Made by a program: the position numbers and the translations under genes. DNA of 64,000 nucleotides from Winogradskyella sp. Lineage in GTDB: Bacteria; Bacteroidota; Bacteroidia; Flavobacteriales; Flavobacteriaceae. Location: assembly GCF_025210595.1 (NCBI RefSeq), contig NZ_JAOARH010000044.1, positions 1 through 64,000 on the forward strand. Direction: 5' to 3'. Below are positions 27,791 through 37,226 of this stretch, one piece after another. Within the stretch, counting starts at the first letter, position 1. Each line of letters starts with the position of its first letter. The notes beneath the pieces were generated by a model. It did no database searches. It was not told the origin of the DNA and worked only from the letters and a program-made list of their open reading frames with translations.

Positions 27791-28723
27791 TTACTCCTTT
27801 CCTTTTAAGTATTCATTCAACCCAATCGTGATTTGATCGGCTACTTGTTCGTGTCCATAGCATGTCCAATGAGAATCGTAATCAAATGTCCATGATTTAT
27901 TATCCATACTAGAGTCTAATACGATGGTTTTAAATCCATGTTCTTTAGCTAACTTTATAAAATACTCGTTGGTTTTAGGGTGGAAAATTAAAATTTTGCT
28001 TGATGTTTCATAATTAGTTTTAATGAACTTAAATAATTCTAAAATTTCATTTTTAAACTTTAATGCCTTATCAAATTCTGGTTCTTTTATTTCATTTTCT
28101 TTATTCTTATTTGAAAAATTAATCGGATATCTATTATAAAAGTAGTAGAGTAATTTCCAATTGTATAGAATTTTTTTTAATCCTGGTGATTTCATTTCAC
28201 CATATATTATCTGATTGTTTTCTAAGTTTAGTTGAGTAATATCTCTCATTTTTTTAATCTCGGTAACACTCTCATAAAAATCATTATCATTAATATAAAT
28301 TAAGGTTTGTATAGGATGTAATGAGTCTAAATGTTTACTGATTTCCATAGCCTCAATAAAAGACACACCTGACCTTCCTGCTTCCATAAAATTGTAATCC
28401 GACATTCTTTTCTTTAATAGCGAGCCTTGATGACACTCATTAGGATTCATAAAGTTTTCAATGTAAGAATCGCCAATAATAGTTATTAATTTGTCAAAAG
28501 ATGAGGGTAAATCACCTGGCCAGCCTAATTCGTTAATCTTCCATTTATGGTCGCCACCTTTCCAATAACCAGTTTGATTTATAAAGTATTTTTGAATACC
28601 TGTATTATCTATTGTTCTTTTTGGTATATCAGAAACAGCATGAGTAAACCTTACGACAAATTCACCTACTATTAATAATAATAGAAAAAATAAAATACAG
28701 TTTTTAATAAACTTTTTCATCAA
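27791..28723 (-). CDS. Membrane-anchored SGNH/AlgX-like protein, MBOAT partner
   Basis: This 310-residue protein has an N-terminal anchor (about residues 5-25) and an extracytoplasmic SGNH-like domain. The nucleophile block is ITIIGDSYIENFM (about residue 85) and the late block is YDSHWTCYGHEQV, giving the Asp/His pair typical of AlgX/AlgJ relatives. It is two bases downstream of an MBOAT gene and thus the likely partner that puts acyl groups on the polymer. It is only distantly similar to the 6082-7029 partner, although the MBOAT genes are close paralogues. Confidence 0.75.
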   Translation of the reverse strand: MMKKFIKNCILFFLLLLIVGEFVVRFTHAVSDIPKRTIDNTGIQKYFINQTGYWKGGDHKWKINELGWPGDLPSSFDKLITIIGDSYIENFMNPNECHQGSLLKKRMSDYNFMEAGRSGVSFIEAMEISKHLDSLHPIQTLIYINDNDFYESVTEIKKMRDITQLNLENNQIIYGEMKSPGLKKILYNWKLLYYFYNRYPINFSNKNKENEIKEPEFDKALKFKNEILELFKFIKTNYETSSKILIFHPKTNEYFIKLAKEHGFKTIVLDSSMDNKSWTFDYDSHWTCYGHEQVADQITIGLNEYLKGKE

Positions 28724-28725
28724 AC

Positions 28726-30159
28726 TTAGAATTGAAAGTAAATAAATTCTTGCTGTTCACCAGTAAAGCTAAATATTAATACAACCAGTAAAAAATAGAA
28801 ACACCATCGAACAGGGCGTTTCATAAAATCAACTTTTTCAATAGCATACTCACCAGATCTTCCTAACCACTCTATAAACGTAAAGAAAGCTACCAATCCT
28901 AAAATTGTCAATGGGAAGATTTCTGGTGTAGTAAATAATGATGTTGTAAACATGTCTTTAATGTATATAAATGCATTTGTTACATTATCTGCTCTAAAAA
29001 ATATCCATGCAATTAAGGTTATGAAAAATGTTGTTGTCATTTGAAATACCTCCCTTATTGTTGGTAAATATTTTCCTTCTGCAACAAGGTTGGTGTTTAC
29101 TCTATTCTTATTTAAAAGAAGAAGGGGTAAGAAATATATGGCATTTAATGCACCCCAAACTACAAACGTCCAATTGGCACCATGCCAAAATCCGCTTACA
29201 ATGAAAATTATGAATGTATTTCGGACTTTCATCTTTGTACCGCCTCTACTACCACCTAACGGAATGTATAAATAGTCTCTAAACCATGTTGACAAGGATA
29301 TGTGCCAACGTCTCCAAAATTCTGCAATATCTCTTGAGAAGTAAGGAAAAGCAAAGTTCCGTTTTAGATTAAAACCAAATAGACGCGAGATACCAATAGC
29401 TATATCTGAATATCCGGAAAAATCACCATAAATTTGAAAAGCAAAGAAAAATGCTCCCATAAGAAGTGTACTACCAGAATAATCCTCTTGATTATTGAAA
29501 ATTATATTGGCATAAGTTGCACAATTATCAGCAATTACAACTTTTTTGAATAATCCCCAAAGTGCTTGGCGTAACCCATCAACAGCATTTTTATAAACAA
29601 ATTCTCTTTTTACATGAAATTGAGGTAATAGGTTAGTGGCTCTCTCAATAGGTCCGGCAACTAGCTGAGGAAAAAAGCTAACAAAAGCCATAAAAGCTAG
29701 AAAATCTTTGGTTGGCTCTAATTTTTTATTGTATACATCTATGGTATAGCTTAAGGTTTGAAACGTATAAAAACTAATTCCTACAGGAAGAATAATATTT
29801 AATGTGTTAATGCTTAGCTCACTACCAAAAAAGGTGAAGGAGTCAACAAGACTATCAACAAAGAAGTTGTAGTACTTAAAGAAACCAAGGAATCCTAGAT
29901 TTACACAAATACTTACCCATAGTAAGGCCTTGCGTTTGGATGGTTTCTCTTCAGATTTAAGCTTTAAACCTATAGTGTAATCTACTAAAGAGCTAAACAA
30001 AATCAAAAACAAAAATCTCCAATCCCACCAACCATAGAACACATAGCTTGCTATGGCAATCAAAAGGTTTTGATGTTTAATACGCTTATTACCAATGAGC
30101 CAATATATAGCGAACACTATAGGTAAGAAGATGAAAAATTCTATTGAATTAAAAAGCAT
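28726..30159 (-). CDS. MBOAT family O-acyltransferase (AlgI-like)
   Basis: This is a 477-residue multi-pass membrane protein with FVSFFPQLVAGPIERA, WRRWHISLSTWFRDYLYIPLGG and SGFWHGANWTFVVWGA, the last containing the conserved histidine. It begins MLFNSIEFFIFLPIVF, very like the MBOAT at 7032-8435. It is flanked by SGNH-like genes two bases downstream and eight bases upstream, an AlgI-AlgJ-AlgX style arrangement for periplasmic O-acylation of the polysaccharide. Confidence 0.93.
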   Translation of the reverse strand: MLFNSIEFFIFLPIVFAIYWLIGNKRIKHQNLLIAIASYVFYGWWDWRFLFLILFSSLVDYTIGLKLKSEEKPSKRKALLWVSICVNLGFLGFFKYYNFFVDSLVDSFTFFGSELSINTLNIILPVGISFYTFQTLSYTIDVYNKKLEPTKDFLAFMAFVSFFPQLVAGPIERATNLLPQFHVKREFVYKNAVDGLRQALWGLFKKVVIADNCATYANIIFNNQEDYSGSTLLMGAFFFAFQIYGDFSGYSDIAIGISRLFGFNLKRNFAFPYFSRDIAEFWRRWHISLSTWFRDYLYIPLGGSRGGTKMKVRNTFIIFIVSGFWHGANWTFVVWGALNAIYFLPLLLLNKNRVNTNLVAEGKYLPTIREVFQMTTTFFITLIAWIFFRADNVTNAFIYIKDMFTTSLFTTPEIFPLTILGLVAFFTFIEWLGRSGEYAIEKVDFMKRPVRWCFYFLLVVLIFSFTGEQQEFIYFQF

Positions 30160-30167
30160 AGTAGTTA

Positions 30168-31142
30168 TTAATTAGTTTGATTGGTTTTTATAATATCAGA
30201 GAGTTGAAGACTAATTTTTTTTGCACCTGTGAGGTTAGCATGGTGATGATCTGAAAAGTCTTCATCTGAGTATTTGAATATTTCAGCTTTATAATGATTT
30301 AAATCGTAAAACTTTACATCAGTAATGTTTTTAAAATAGCTTTTATAAAAATTCTCTTCATCTGCATTATCATCTAGTTTAAGTCGAGTAGGAGGATAAG
30401 GAGTTCTTAAAACTATTAATTTAATTCCTTTAGATTTGGTTAACTCTTTTATCTTATTAAAATAAGTATTAAATCGCTCTTTATTAAAAGGTGTATTATC
30501 AAAATTGGGTACAGGACTCAAAGCAGCTATTTTCTTTTTAGTAATAATTACCGTATCTTTTAAATACCCTTTATACCAATCAGTCTCAGGTGCTTTTTGA
30601 GCAGCCTTAGAGAAAAGAGTTATAATATCTTGTTTTATGTAATTATTAAACTTCATTAATGGGATAAAATAGTTAGCTATTCCATTGCTTCCATAACCAT
30701 TAGAAATTAATTCAAATTTATTTGATGAAGATTTAAAAAAGGAAGCATTTGAGAAAATCTGATAATAATCGTGTCTGTCGTCGGACAGATCTAAGTATGT
30801 TTCAAGAACTATATATTTAGGATTTTGATGATTTAATATTTCAACTAAAGAATGATAGGACTCTGCTATATCTTGTGCAGAAGTTCCCATGTTAAATGAT
30901 TTTAGTTTTAATACAGAGTCTATGACTTTTGGATTAAAACCAGTATACGATCTACTTGATCCTAAAATTATTAGATCGTAAGTGTTTTTATTTTCATAAA
31001 TGTTATTCCACTTTAAATAATTTTTATGGGTTTTTTCCTTTATGGCTTTATATGCAGGGTATTCGTACTTTAATACAATCAAAAGATTGATTAGCACAAA
31101 GAAAAAGAAACCATAGGCTATATGTTTCAGAAATTTTTTCAT
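30168..31142 (-). CDS. SGNH-like protein in the O-acylation module
   Basis: This 324-residue protein has an N-terminal membrane helix (about residues 8-25), then LIILGSSRSYTGFNP near residue 57 as the nucleophile block and SDHHHANLTGAKK near the C-terminus as the Asp/His block. It resembles the DltD/AlgJ-like proteins that work with MBOAT acyltransferases, and the MBOAT gene starts eight bases further on. The two SGNH proteins around one MBOAT parallel the two-protein periplasmic acetylation step of alginate. The 176 bases upstream carry no gene. Confidence 0.72.
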   Translation of the reverse strand: MKKFLKHIAYGFFFFVLINLLIVLKYEYPAYKAIKEKTHKNYLKWNNIYENKNTYDLIILGSSRSYTGFNPKVIDSVLKLKSFNMGTSAQDIAESYHSLVEILNHQNPKYIVLETYLDLSDDRHDYYQIFSNASFFKSSSNKFELISNGYGSNGIANYFIPLMKFNNYIKQDIITLFSKAAQKAPETDWYKGYLKDTVIITKKKIAALSPVPNFDNTPFNKERFNTYFNKIKELTKSKGIKLIVLRTPYPPTRLKLDDNADEENFYKSYFKNITDVKFYDLNHYKAEIFKYSDEDFSDHHHANLTGAKKISLQLSDIIKTNQTN

Positions 31143-31318
31143 CTAAAACAAATGAATATGAGTCTTATAATAGACTAATTTTACTTGGGAAATAACTATT
31201 CGCATTTCTCTTTTAGATTTGGGTTGTTTATATTGCAAATATGACTAACAATGTCAAAAAATCAAAATTATTCCTTTAACTGTCAAGTAATTACTTTTAT
31301 CTGCAATAACAGTTATTA

Positions 31319-32035
31319 TTAATCGGATAATTGGTGGTTTTTCATTTCCATAGCGAGTATTTTCTTCCATTTAAGATACCCTATACCATTAAGGTGAATT
31401 CCGTCTGTGGTGTAAGAATCTTTGAGGTTATTGTTAGAGGAAAGTATACCGTTTAAGTCTAAATATTTCACATCATGTGACTTGCTTAATTGAATAAGTC
31501 TTGAATTCAGATTATTCACTTTTATATTTATAGAATTTGCATTTTCATAACTCTCAGAAACAAAGAGTGTACTTTGAATTATCGGAATAATATTCTCGGC
31601 TTTTAAAATGCGAACGATATCCTCATAATTGGCAAGAATTTCATCAACATCTATGTTAAAAAGAATATCATTTATTCCGCCCATTATAAAACAGTATTTC
31701 GGTTTTAAACTAGTAACATGATTTAGTCTGTTTTTAAAACCCGCAGTAACATCTTTACCAATACCACGATTAATAATATCTGTTCTATTTAACAATTCGT
31801 TCCAATTAACATTTTGAGTTATTGAATTGCCGAGCATTACGTAATTACATTGCTTTTTTGAGTAAACCTTATATAGGTCTAGTTGTCTTTTATATTCTCT
31901 GTTTGATTTATAATTGTGATTACTGTCTTTGAATAGGATTAATCCTAACTTACTTAAGTAGTTGTTTTTTACAACTATGACAGCGAGAAGTATTAGTAAT
32001 ACGACATTTAATATTTTATGATTGATTTTAAACAT
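31319..32035 (-). CDS. GDSL/SGNH hydrolase, membrane-anchored
   Basis: This 238-residue protein shows all main SGNH blocks: block I as VMLGNSITQNVNW (Asn replaces the Asp of GDS), INRGIGKD (block II Gly), MGGINDIL (block III Asn) and DGIHLNGIGYLKW (block V Asp/His). One N-terminal helix (about 8-24) suggests it is anchored facing the periplasm. It is more like the platelet-activating-factor acetylhydrolase/sialate esterase branch than the AlgJ-type proteins nearby, so it may remove rather than add acetyl groups. It is encoded 25 bases after the Wzy-like gene. Confidence 0.82.
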   Translation of the reverse strand: MFKINHKILNVVLLILLAVIVVKNNYLSKLGLILFKDSNHNYKSNREYKRQLDLYKVYSKKQCNYVMLGNSITQNVNWNELLNRTDIINRGIGKDVTAGFKNRLNHVTSLKPKYCFIMGGINDILFNIDVDEILANYEDIVRILKAENIIPIIQSTLFVSESYENANSINIKVNNLNSRLIQLSKSHDVKYLDLNGILSSNNNLKDSYTTDGIHLNGIGYLKWKKILAMEMKNHQLSD

Positions 32036-32060
32036 CAGTAATTAAAATTGGTTTAAAATT

Positions 32061-33275
32061 TCACTCTTCAATTTGTGTCACATCCTCCTCCTCGTTTTCT
32101 TGAGCAAAATCTATTTTATAGCCAATGTACATAAAAAAGGCTATCAAATATGGTTGGTTAATTATAGTTTGGAGACTAAGCATAAATATGCACATAGCAA
32201 TTAAAAGAGGTAAAACAAAGAATCTTGTTTCAATTGAAGATTTTATAGCCCTAACAAAGTAAGTAAAGAGCATTCCTAAGAAAAACAAAAGTACAAATAA
32301 ACCAGCATCTGCCCAAACACCTATAATTGTATTATGACCGTGTTTAGAAATTGCAAAATCTACACCATTGCCAAAAAAGGGATTTTCGTATACGTAAGTT
32401 AAAAGTTTCGCAACCAACTCATTTCGGCCAGAATCATCAACCTTATCAAAATTGAGAGATACTATATTAACAATGTTATTTATTTTATCACGTTGCTGCC
32501 CAACTAAATCTAGGTCTGCCGTTAAGTTGTTTAAGTTGAGTAAAAATATATAGAGGACAGGTATTAATACAATTCCTATAAGAAGTCTTATGCCTTTAAA
32601 AAAGTTGTGGTTTAACATTACCAATGATACAATAAGTACCATGAAGCCTGTATTTGAAAAAGTTACAAATAAGCTATAAAACATAGCAAATAATAATGCC
32701 AATTTTAAAATGTAAAGCATTTTATTTTTCGGCTGAAAAACCTTGTAGACAAAAACAAAAGCTATTATTGAAGTTAAGGCCATGTTATTTGCATCTCCGT
32801 AAACTCCTTGTGCCCTGTCTACGGTGTATATATGTACACCACCTTTATCTAAATCAAAGTTTATATTATACCAATGAATACATAATAGACAAACGATTAT
32901 AAGACATATAAATGCTACCTTTTCAAATAAAACTCTATTTTCTGCAAAACTTAGGTAGTAGTAGAAACCAACAACATAAAATAAAGGGATAATGCTGACA
33001 ATTATATTAGAAGGATGATCGTGAATAATTCCAGCTGTCATACCAATTGTAAAATAAAGTATGAAAAAAATTATCCACATTTTAGCTGTTCTAGAGAATT
33101 CCCCATGATTTTTAAACAAAAGGACAATACCTAAAACGAGCAGGCCTAAATTTGCATAAGCCATTATCTGAGCATATACATCATATACTAAGATACTTAT
33201 TAAAACCTGTGCATTAAATAAAGTAAAAACAAAAGGTAACAGAAAACAGATATGTATTAATGTCTTTAGTTTCAC
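32061..33275 (-). CDS. Wzy-like polysaccharide polymerase / O-antigen ligase family protein
   Basis: This 404-residue protein has about ten to eleven hydrophobic segments. It has a large periplasmic loop between the later helices carrying RNELVAKLLTYVYENPFFGNGVDF and HNTIIGVWADAGLFVLLFF, the pattern of the Wzy_C/WaaL family. In this locus, with a flippase and an initiating transferase, a Wzy polymerase role is the better guess. The family cannot be separated from ligases by sequence alone. The acidic C-terminus (NEEEDVTQIEE) is cytoplasmic. The gene is one base from the preceding glycosyltransferase gene. Confidence 0.82.
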   Translation of the reverse strand: MKLKTLIHICFLLPFVFTLFNAQVLISILVYDVYAQIMAYANLGLLVLGIVLLFKNHGEFSRTAKMWIIFFILYFTIGMTAGIIHDHPSNIIVSIIPLFYVVGFYYYLSFAENRVLFEKVAFICLIIVCLLCIHWYNINFDLDKGGVHIYTVDRAQGVYGDANNMALTSIIAFVFVYKVFQPKNKMLYILKLALLFAMFYSLFVTFSNTGFMVLIVSLVMLNHNFFKGIRLLIGIVLIPVLYIFLLNLNNLTADLDLVGQQRDKINNIVNIVSLNFDKVDDSGRNELVAKLLTYVYENPFFGNGVDFAISKHGHNTIIGVWADAGLFVLLFFLGMLFTYFVRAIKSSIETRFFVLPLLIAMCIFMLSLQTIINQPYLIAFFMYIGYKIDFAQENEEEDVTQIEE

Positions 33276-33276
33276 A

Positions 33277-34338
33277 TTAAAAGCTTTTTATAATTTTCAT
33301 ATACCTATCATATATTGAGGATATATCATACCTGTCTAACGATTCTGTGGCAGATTTTGCTAATTTATTTCTTTTATCTGGGTTATTAATAAGGTCCTCT
33401 AATTTTAGAGACATTTCTTCAATATTTTGATCTTCAACTAAAATTCCGTTTGTTTCATTTTCAATAATTTCAGACGGACCAGTTTTGCAATCGTAAGAAA
33501 TACAGACCAAACCTTGAGACATAGCTTCTATAAGCACCATTGGTAATCCTTCCCAACGAGACGTCATAATGTAAATATCCGATTTTTTCATTATATCAGA
33601 TACCTCTGTTGAAAATCCAGTAAATATAACTTTGTCTTGTATATTATGCTCATCTACAAGTGCCTTTAAAAAGTTAGTTCCTTTGGTTCCACCACCTACC
33701 AACTTAAGTTTCCAATCCTTGTGTTTCTTTAGGATAGGTGCTATTAATTTAATAAGATTATCAAATCCTTTATGGTGATATCTATTTAAAGCTCCAACAG
33801 CTAAAATGATTTTATCTCTTTTTCTTATTTCTTCTTCATAGATATCAAACGTGCATGGATTTGGCATTACATAAGTGTCTACACCTAATTTATCGTAGTG
33901 AATTTTATCAAAATGAGTTAATACGGTTAGTTTATTGGCTAATCTATAAAAATATTTTCTTGTCATTCGCCCTATACGATCAGTCTCTTTCAGGTGATTG
34001 TTATGCTCAGATGCAATAACCTTTATCCTATACAGCTTGCTAACTAGTATACCTATTAAGTTAGTCTGTATCATAAATGAAATAAGCACATCTGGTCTGT
34101 TTTTCTTTTTAGAATAGTACTTTGTAAGATTAACCAAACTCCTTACCATATGATTCTTAATCTTTCCGCCATGTAATCTTGCTCTTGTAATTTCTGGATC
34201 TGGCTTCCATATCTCAGGTTCGTTAAAAGTTATTATCGTAACATCATGCCCTTGTTTTTTAAAAAAGTTTGCAAGTAAAACAAGAACTCTTTCCGCTCCA
34301 CCTGGAACTAAAGAATTGACTAGAAAATCAATTTTCAT
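33277..34338 (-). CDS. GT4 family glycosyltransferase
   Basis: This 353-residue GT-B enzyme has NSLVPGGAERVLVLLANFFKK at the N-terminus, a donor-domain start ILAVGALNRYHHKGFD, and TSRWEGLPMVLIEAMSQGLVCISYDCKTGPSE with the GT4 glutamates. The first helix style matches the GalNAc/Gal alpha-transferases of capsule loci, but the specificity is not readable. Its start overlaps the flippase stop by four bases, so the two are coupled. Confidence 0.9.
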   Translation of the reverse strand: MKIDFLVNSLVPGGAERVLVLLANFFKKQGHDVTIITFNEPEIWKPDPEITRARLHGGKIKNHMVRSLVNLTKYYSKKKNRPDVLISFMIQTNLIGILVSKLYRIKVIASEHNNHLKETDRIGRMTRKYFYRLANKLTVLTHFDKIHYDKLGVDTYVMPNPCTFDIYEEEIRKRDKIILAVGALNRYHHKGFDNLIKLIAPILKKHKDWKLKLVGGGTKGTNFLKALVDEHNIQDKVIFTGFSTEVSDIMKKSDIYIMTSRWEGLPMVLIEAMSQGLVCISYDCKTGPSEIIENETNGILVEDQNIEEMSLKLEDLINNPDKRNKLAKSATESLDRYDISSIYDRYMKIIKSF

Positions 34339-35678
34339 AAACTTAATTTTTTAAATTGTTTATAAGTAAAACCAAAATAGAAAAAACTACTAATAATTAA
34401 TACCAATGTTGTGCTAAATGCCAGTCCATAAACATCATAGTATTTTATTAATATTATGTTTAAAATAACATTGACTACTAAATTGAGTAGTGACACCCAA
34501 GCCATAAATTTATTTTTATTTATGCTTGTTAAGAATTTAACTATTATTCTGGTACACAAATAAAAAGGTACATTAATGAGAAGAATTTGCTGAATTCTAG
34601 ATACCTTAATAGTATCTTCTGCAGTAAATTCATCACGTTCTAACCACAATTCTATAATTGAATCAGAGAATAAGATAAGAATGACTACTACTATAATACC
34701 TGAGAAAAAAATTATTTTTAAGGTCTTAAAAAGATGGCTGTATGCCATTTTTAAGTCTTCATTAACTAGTCTAGAAAAATGTGGTAAAAGAACGCTTCCA
34801 AATGCCATAATAACAATTGTGACACCAAAAGCAGGAAACCTATTGCCGTAATTTAAAGCAGCAATAGAGCCTATAGCTAGTTGACCAGCAAAAAACTGAT
34901 CGATAAAATTATTCATAGCAGATAAAAAACTTGAAGAAATTTTAGGCGGCAACTGATTCACCATTTCCCAAGAGTTTTTGTTCATTACCGGCTTGCCTAT
35001 GTATATAACTTTATGGTGTAATCCAAATAATAGAATAAATATAAAACTAATGATACTCCCAAAGAGACTACCATAAGCCAGAACCATATCTCCAAAGTAA
35101 GACTTGAAGTACAACAAGCATAAAATTACAGTAAGGATAGGGAAGACACCTTGAATTGTTGACACCAAAAATTTATTACTAATTTCTAAAAGACCAGATA
35201 TAACAGATGTAAATCCCCATAATGCTAAACAAGGTAAAATGATGAAAAGTTGCTTTTTTACTTGTAAATAATATTCTACGGATTTGTTAGGAAACACCTC
35301 TTCAAGAAATAAATCAATAACAAAATATGCTAAAAGTGTTGAGAATAGAGCTACAGCAAATGCCATTAAAAAAACGATACTCTGAAAACCAGCAATGTTA
35401 CCCTTATTCTTTAACTCTACAATGTAATTTGGAATAAACAGGTTTGTTAATGAGTTAAGAAATACACTTTGAATAAAAGAGGGTATAAGTAAGGCAACTA
35501 AAAATGTATCTAGATCGAATCCTAAACCAAATTTACTGGCAATAATTGTTTCTTTATAAAAGGCCAAAACCTTTATAAAAAGTGTAACTAAGGCTACAAT
35601 AATTACATTTCTTACTAAAGGACTTTTTAGCTTTGAAACTAAACTAGAAATTAATGATTTTATATTTATAGAAGCCAT
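34335..35678 (-). CDS. Wzx-like flippase (MurJ/MOP superfamily)
   Basis: This 447-residue polytopic protein has about twelve to thirteen helices. The N-terminal VALVTLFIKVLAFYKETIIASKFG and FNSLTNLFIPNY-like (LNSLTNLFIPNYIVEL) segments are typical of the MurJ branch of the MOP exporters. Here it most likely flips the undecaprenyl-linked repeat unit for the Wzy-like polymerase three genes downstream. It could instead be an accessory MurJ, but its position between glycosyltransferase genes argues for Wzx. The gap upstream (180 bases) is gene-free. Confidence 0.85.
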   Translation of the reverse strand: MASINIKSLISSLVSKLKSPLVRNVIIVALVTLFIKVLAFYKETIIASKFGLGFDLDTFLVALLIPSFIQSVFLNSLTNLFIPNYIVELKNKGNIAGFQSIVFLMAFAVALFSTLLAYFVIDLFLEEVFPNKSVEYYLQVKKQLFIILPCLALWGFTSVISGLLEISNKFLVSTIQGVFPILTVILCLLYFKSYFGDMVLAYGSLFGSIISFIFILLFGLHHKVIYIGKPVMNKNSWEMVNQLPPKISSSFLSAMNNFIDQFFAGQLAIGSIAALNYGNRFPAFGVTIVIMAFGSVLLPHFSRLVNEDLKMAYSHLFKTLKIIFFSGIIVVVILILFSDSIIELWLERDEFTAEDTIKVSRIQQILLINVPFYLCTRIIVKFLTSINKNKFMAWVSLLNLVVNVILNIILIKYYDVYGLAFSTTLVLIISSFFYFGFTYKQFKKLSL

Positions 35679-35858
35679 TTCTGTTTATTTGTAAGCTATT
35701 TGATTTTTCTTTAAGTGTTATAGTTATATGAGAATTATCTAAAATATATGTTGTCTAAAAATTGATAATGATGTTAATTACCGTTTTAGGATTTAAGGTA
35801 TTTAATTTCTTAATTGAAATATTGATTTGGAGTTTATGCATCTTATAATTTTTAACTC

Positions 35859-36965
35859 TTAGTTTGCAGGCTTTGTCTTTAATCTTATATTATTTAAAAC
35901 TTTGCTACTTGTTAGCTTGTTTCTTATTGATTTACTTAGAGGTTTTTCAATGAATTTATGAATTAAAAAGGAAGCAAATATCATAAGAATCAAAACTATG
36001 CTAATCAATAACCACTTATTTATTGATTTTCCTAGTGTATTAAATATTATGAAACCTATATTTTGATGTATTAAATACAAAGGATACGTTAGTATTCCGA
36101 AATAGTAAAATATTCTTTTATTTAAAAACAACAATTTACCATAGCTTATTAAAAACATGATGATAAAAAATACTGTAATAAGAATAGCAACCACATTCTC
36201 ATCGTATGCGTTATCATATCTTAGATTTCTATCTTGTACTTTACCTACAGCGTATAATATTGCAACTATATATGAAATAAGTATTGGAATTATATTGAAA
36301 ATTGATCTTTTTCCAGTTTTGATTAAAAAGAAAAACATTCCTGCAACAAAGTATGCACTATACTTTGCAAAGGTTACATAGTAAATAACTTTTAGTAATA
36401 TAGGTGCATTCTTAAATGGAACTATTAATTGAGCAATAGCGAAGAATAGTAAAATGTATGCAAAAAGTTTGATATGCTTCATTAATCTAAACAGTAATAT
36501 CAAACCAATTAGTATATAAAATTTAAGTTCTATTAATAATGACCAATACACCCCATCTACATATTCAACTCCAAAAAAGCCATTTAACATTGTTAGATTA
36601 AATAAAACCTGTGGTAAGGTTATTTTAAAAATATTTCCATCAAAGAAATAAATTATTAACGCTGTCAAAATTACGCAGAACCAATAAGCTGGATATAATC
36701 TTGTTATCCTTGAAACCATAAAGTCTATAAAACTAGATTTCCTTATGGACAAAAGAATTACAAAACCACTTATTATAAAAAACAAGTCAACTCCTAAGTA
36801 ACCATATTTAGAAAAGCTTTCTAACTCTGGGAATTGTAAAATTGAGAAATTATCCTTTGCATAGCCTCTATATCCATAATGATATAGTACAACATATAGA
36901 GCAGCAAAAAAACGAATTAAATCTAAATGATATAATCTGTTTTTCTTTTCTTTTTTTGAATCCAT
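35859..36965 (-). CDS. Acyltransferase-3 (OafA/NodX-type) membrane O-acyltransferase
   Basis: This 368-residue membrane protein has ten or so hydrophobic segments. The family's first-helix motif LDLIRFFAALYVVLYHYGYRG (Arg and catalytic His) appears near residue 15, with LGVDLFFIISGFVILLS near 57. Such proteins move acetyl groups from acetyl-CoA to periplasmic sugar targets. The ATG at 36965 is chosen over the one at 37019 because the conserved N-terminus follows it closely. The alternative adds 18 residues of a hydrophobic, cysteine-containing stretch. It is the first leftward gene before two rightward ones. Confidence 0.87.
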   Translation of the reverse strand: MDSKKEKKNRLYHLDLIRFFAALYVVLYHYGYRGYAKDNFSILQFPELESFSKYGYLGVDLFFIISGFVILLSIRKSSFIDFMVSRITRLYPAYWFCVILTALIIYFFDGNIFKITLPQVLFNLTMLNGFFGVEYVDGVYWSLLIELKFYILIGLILLFRLMKHIKLFAYILLFFAIAQLIVPFKNAPILLKVIYYVTFAKYSAYFVAGMFFFLIKTGKRSIFNIIPILISYIVAILYAVGKVQDRNLRYDNAYDENVVAILITVFFIIMFLISYGKLLFLNKRIFYYFGILTYPLYLIHQNIGFIIFNTLGKSINKWLLISIVLILMIFASFLIHKFIEKPLSKSIRNKLTSSKVLNNIRLKTKPAN

Positions 36966-37226
36966 AAGCAGGCTAATGTTTTGAGCTGTAAATATGCACA
37001 AAAGACAATTAAATGCCATTTTTTTAGGTTGACATTATGGATATATTCGTTTATGTAATAAAATTAGTTAATCTTAATTGTTTTTTTGCTACTTATTTCT
37101 TGTTATTTCATCGCTTTATAAAAAGAAAGTGTTTGATAATTTTTTTTTATATAATTAAATTATCGCATATTTGGACTTCTTCAATTTTGATAATTACAAA
37201 AGCTTTTACCTCAATACTTTATTATA

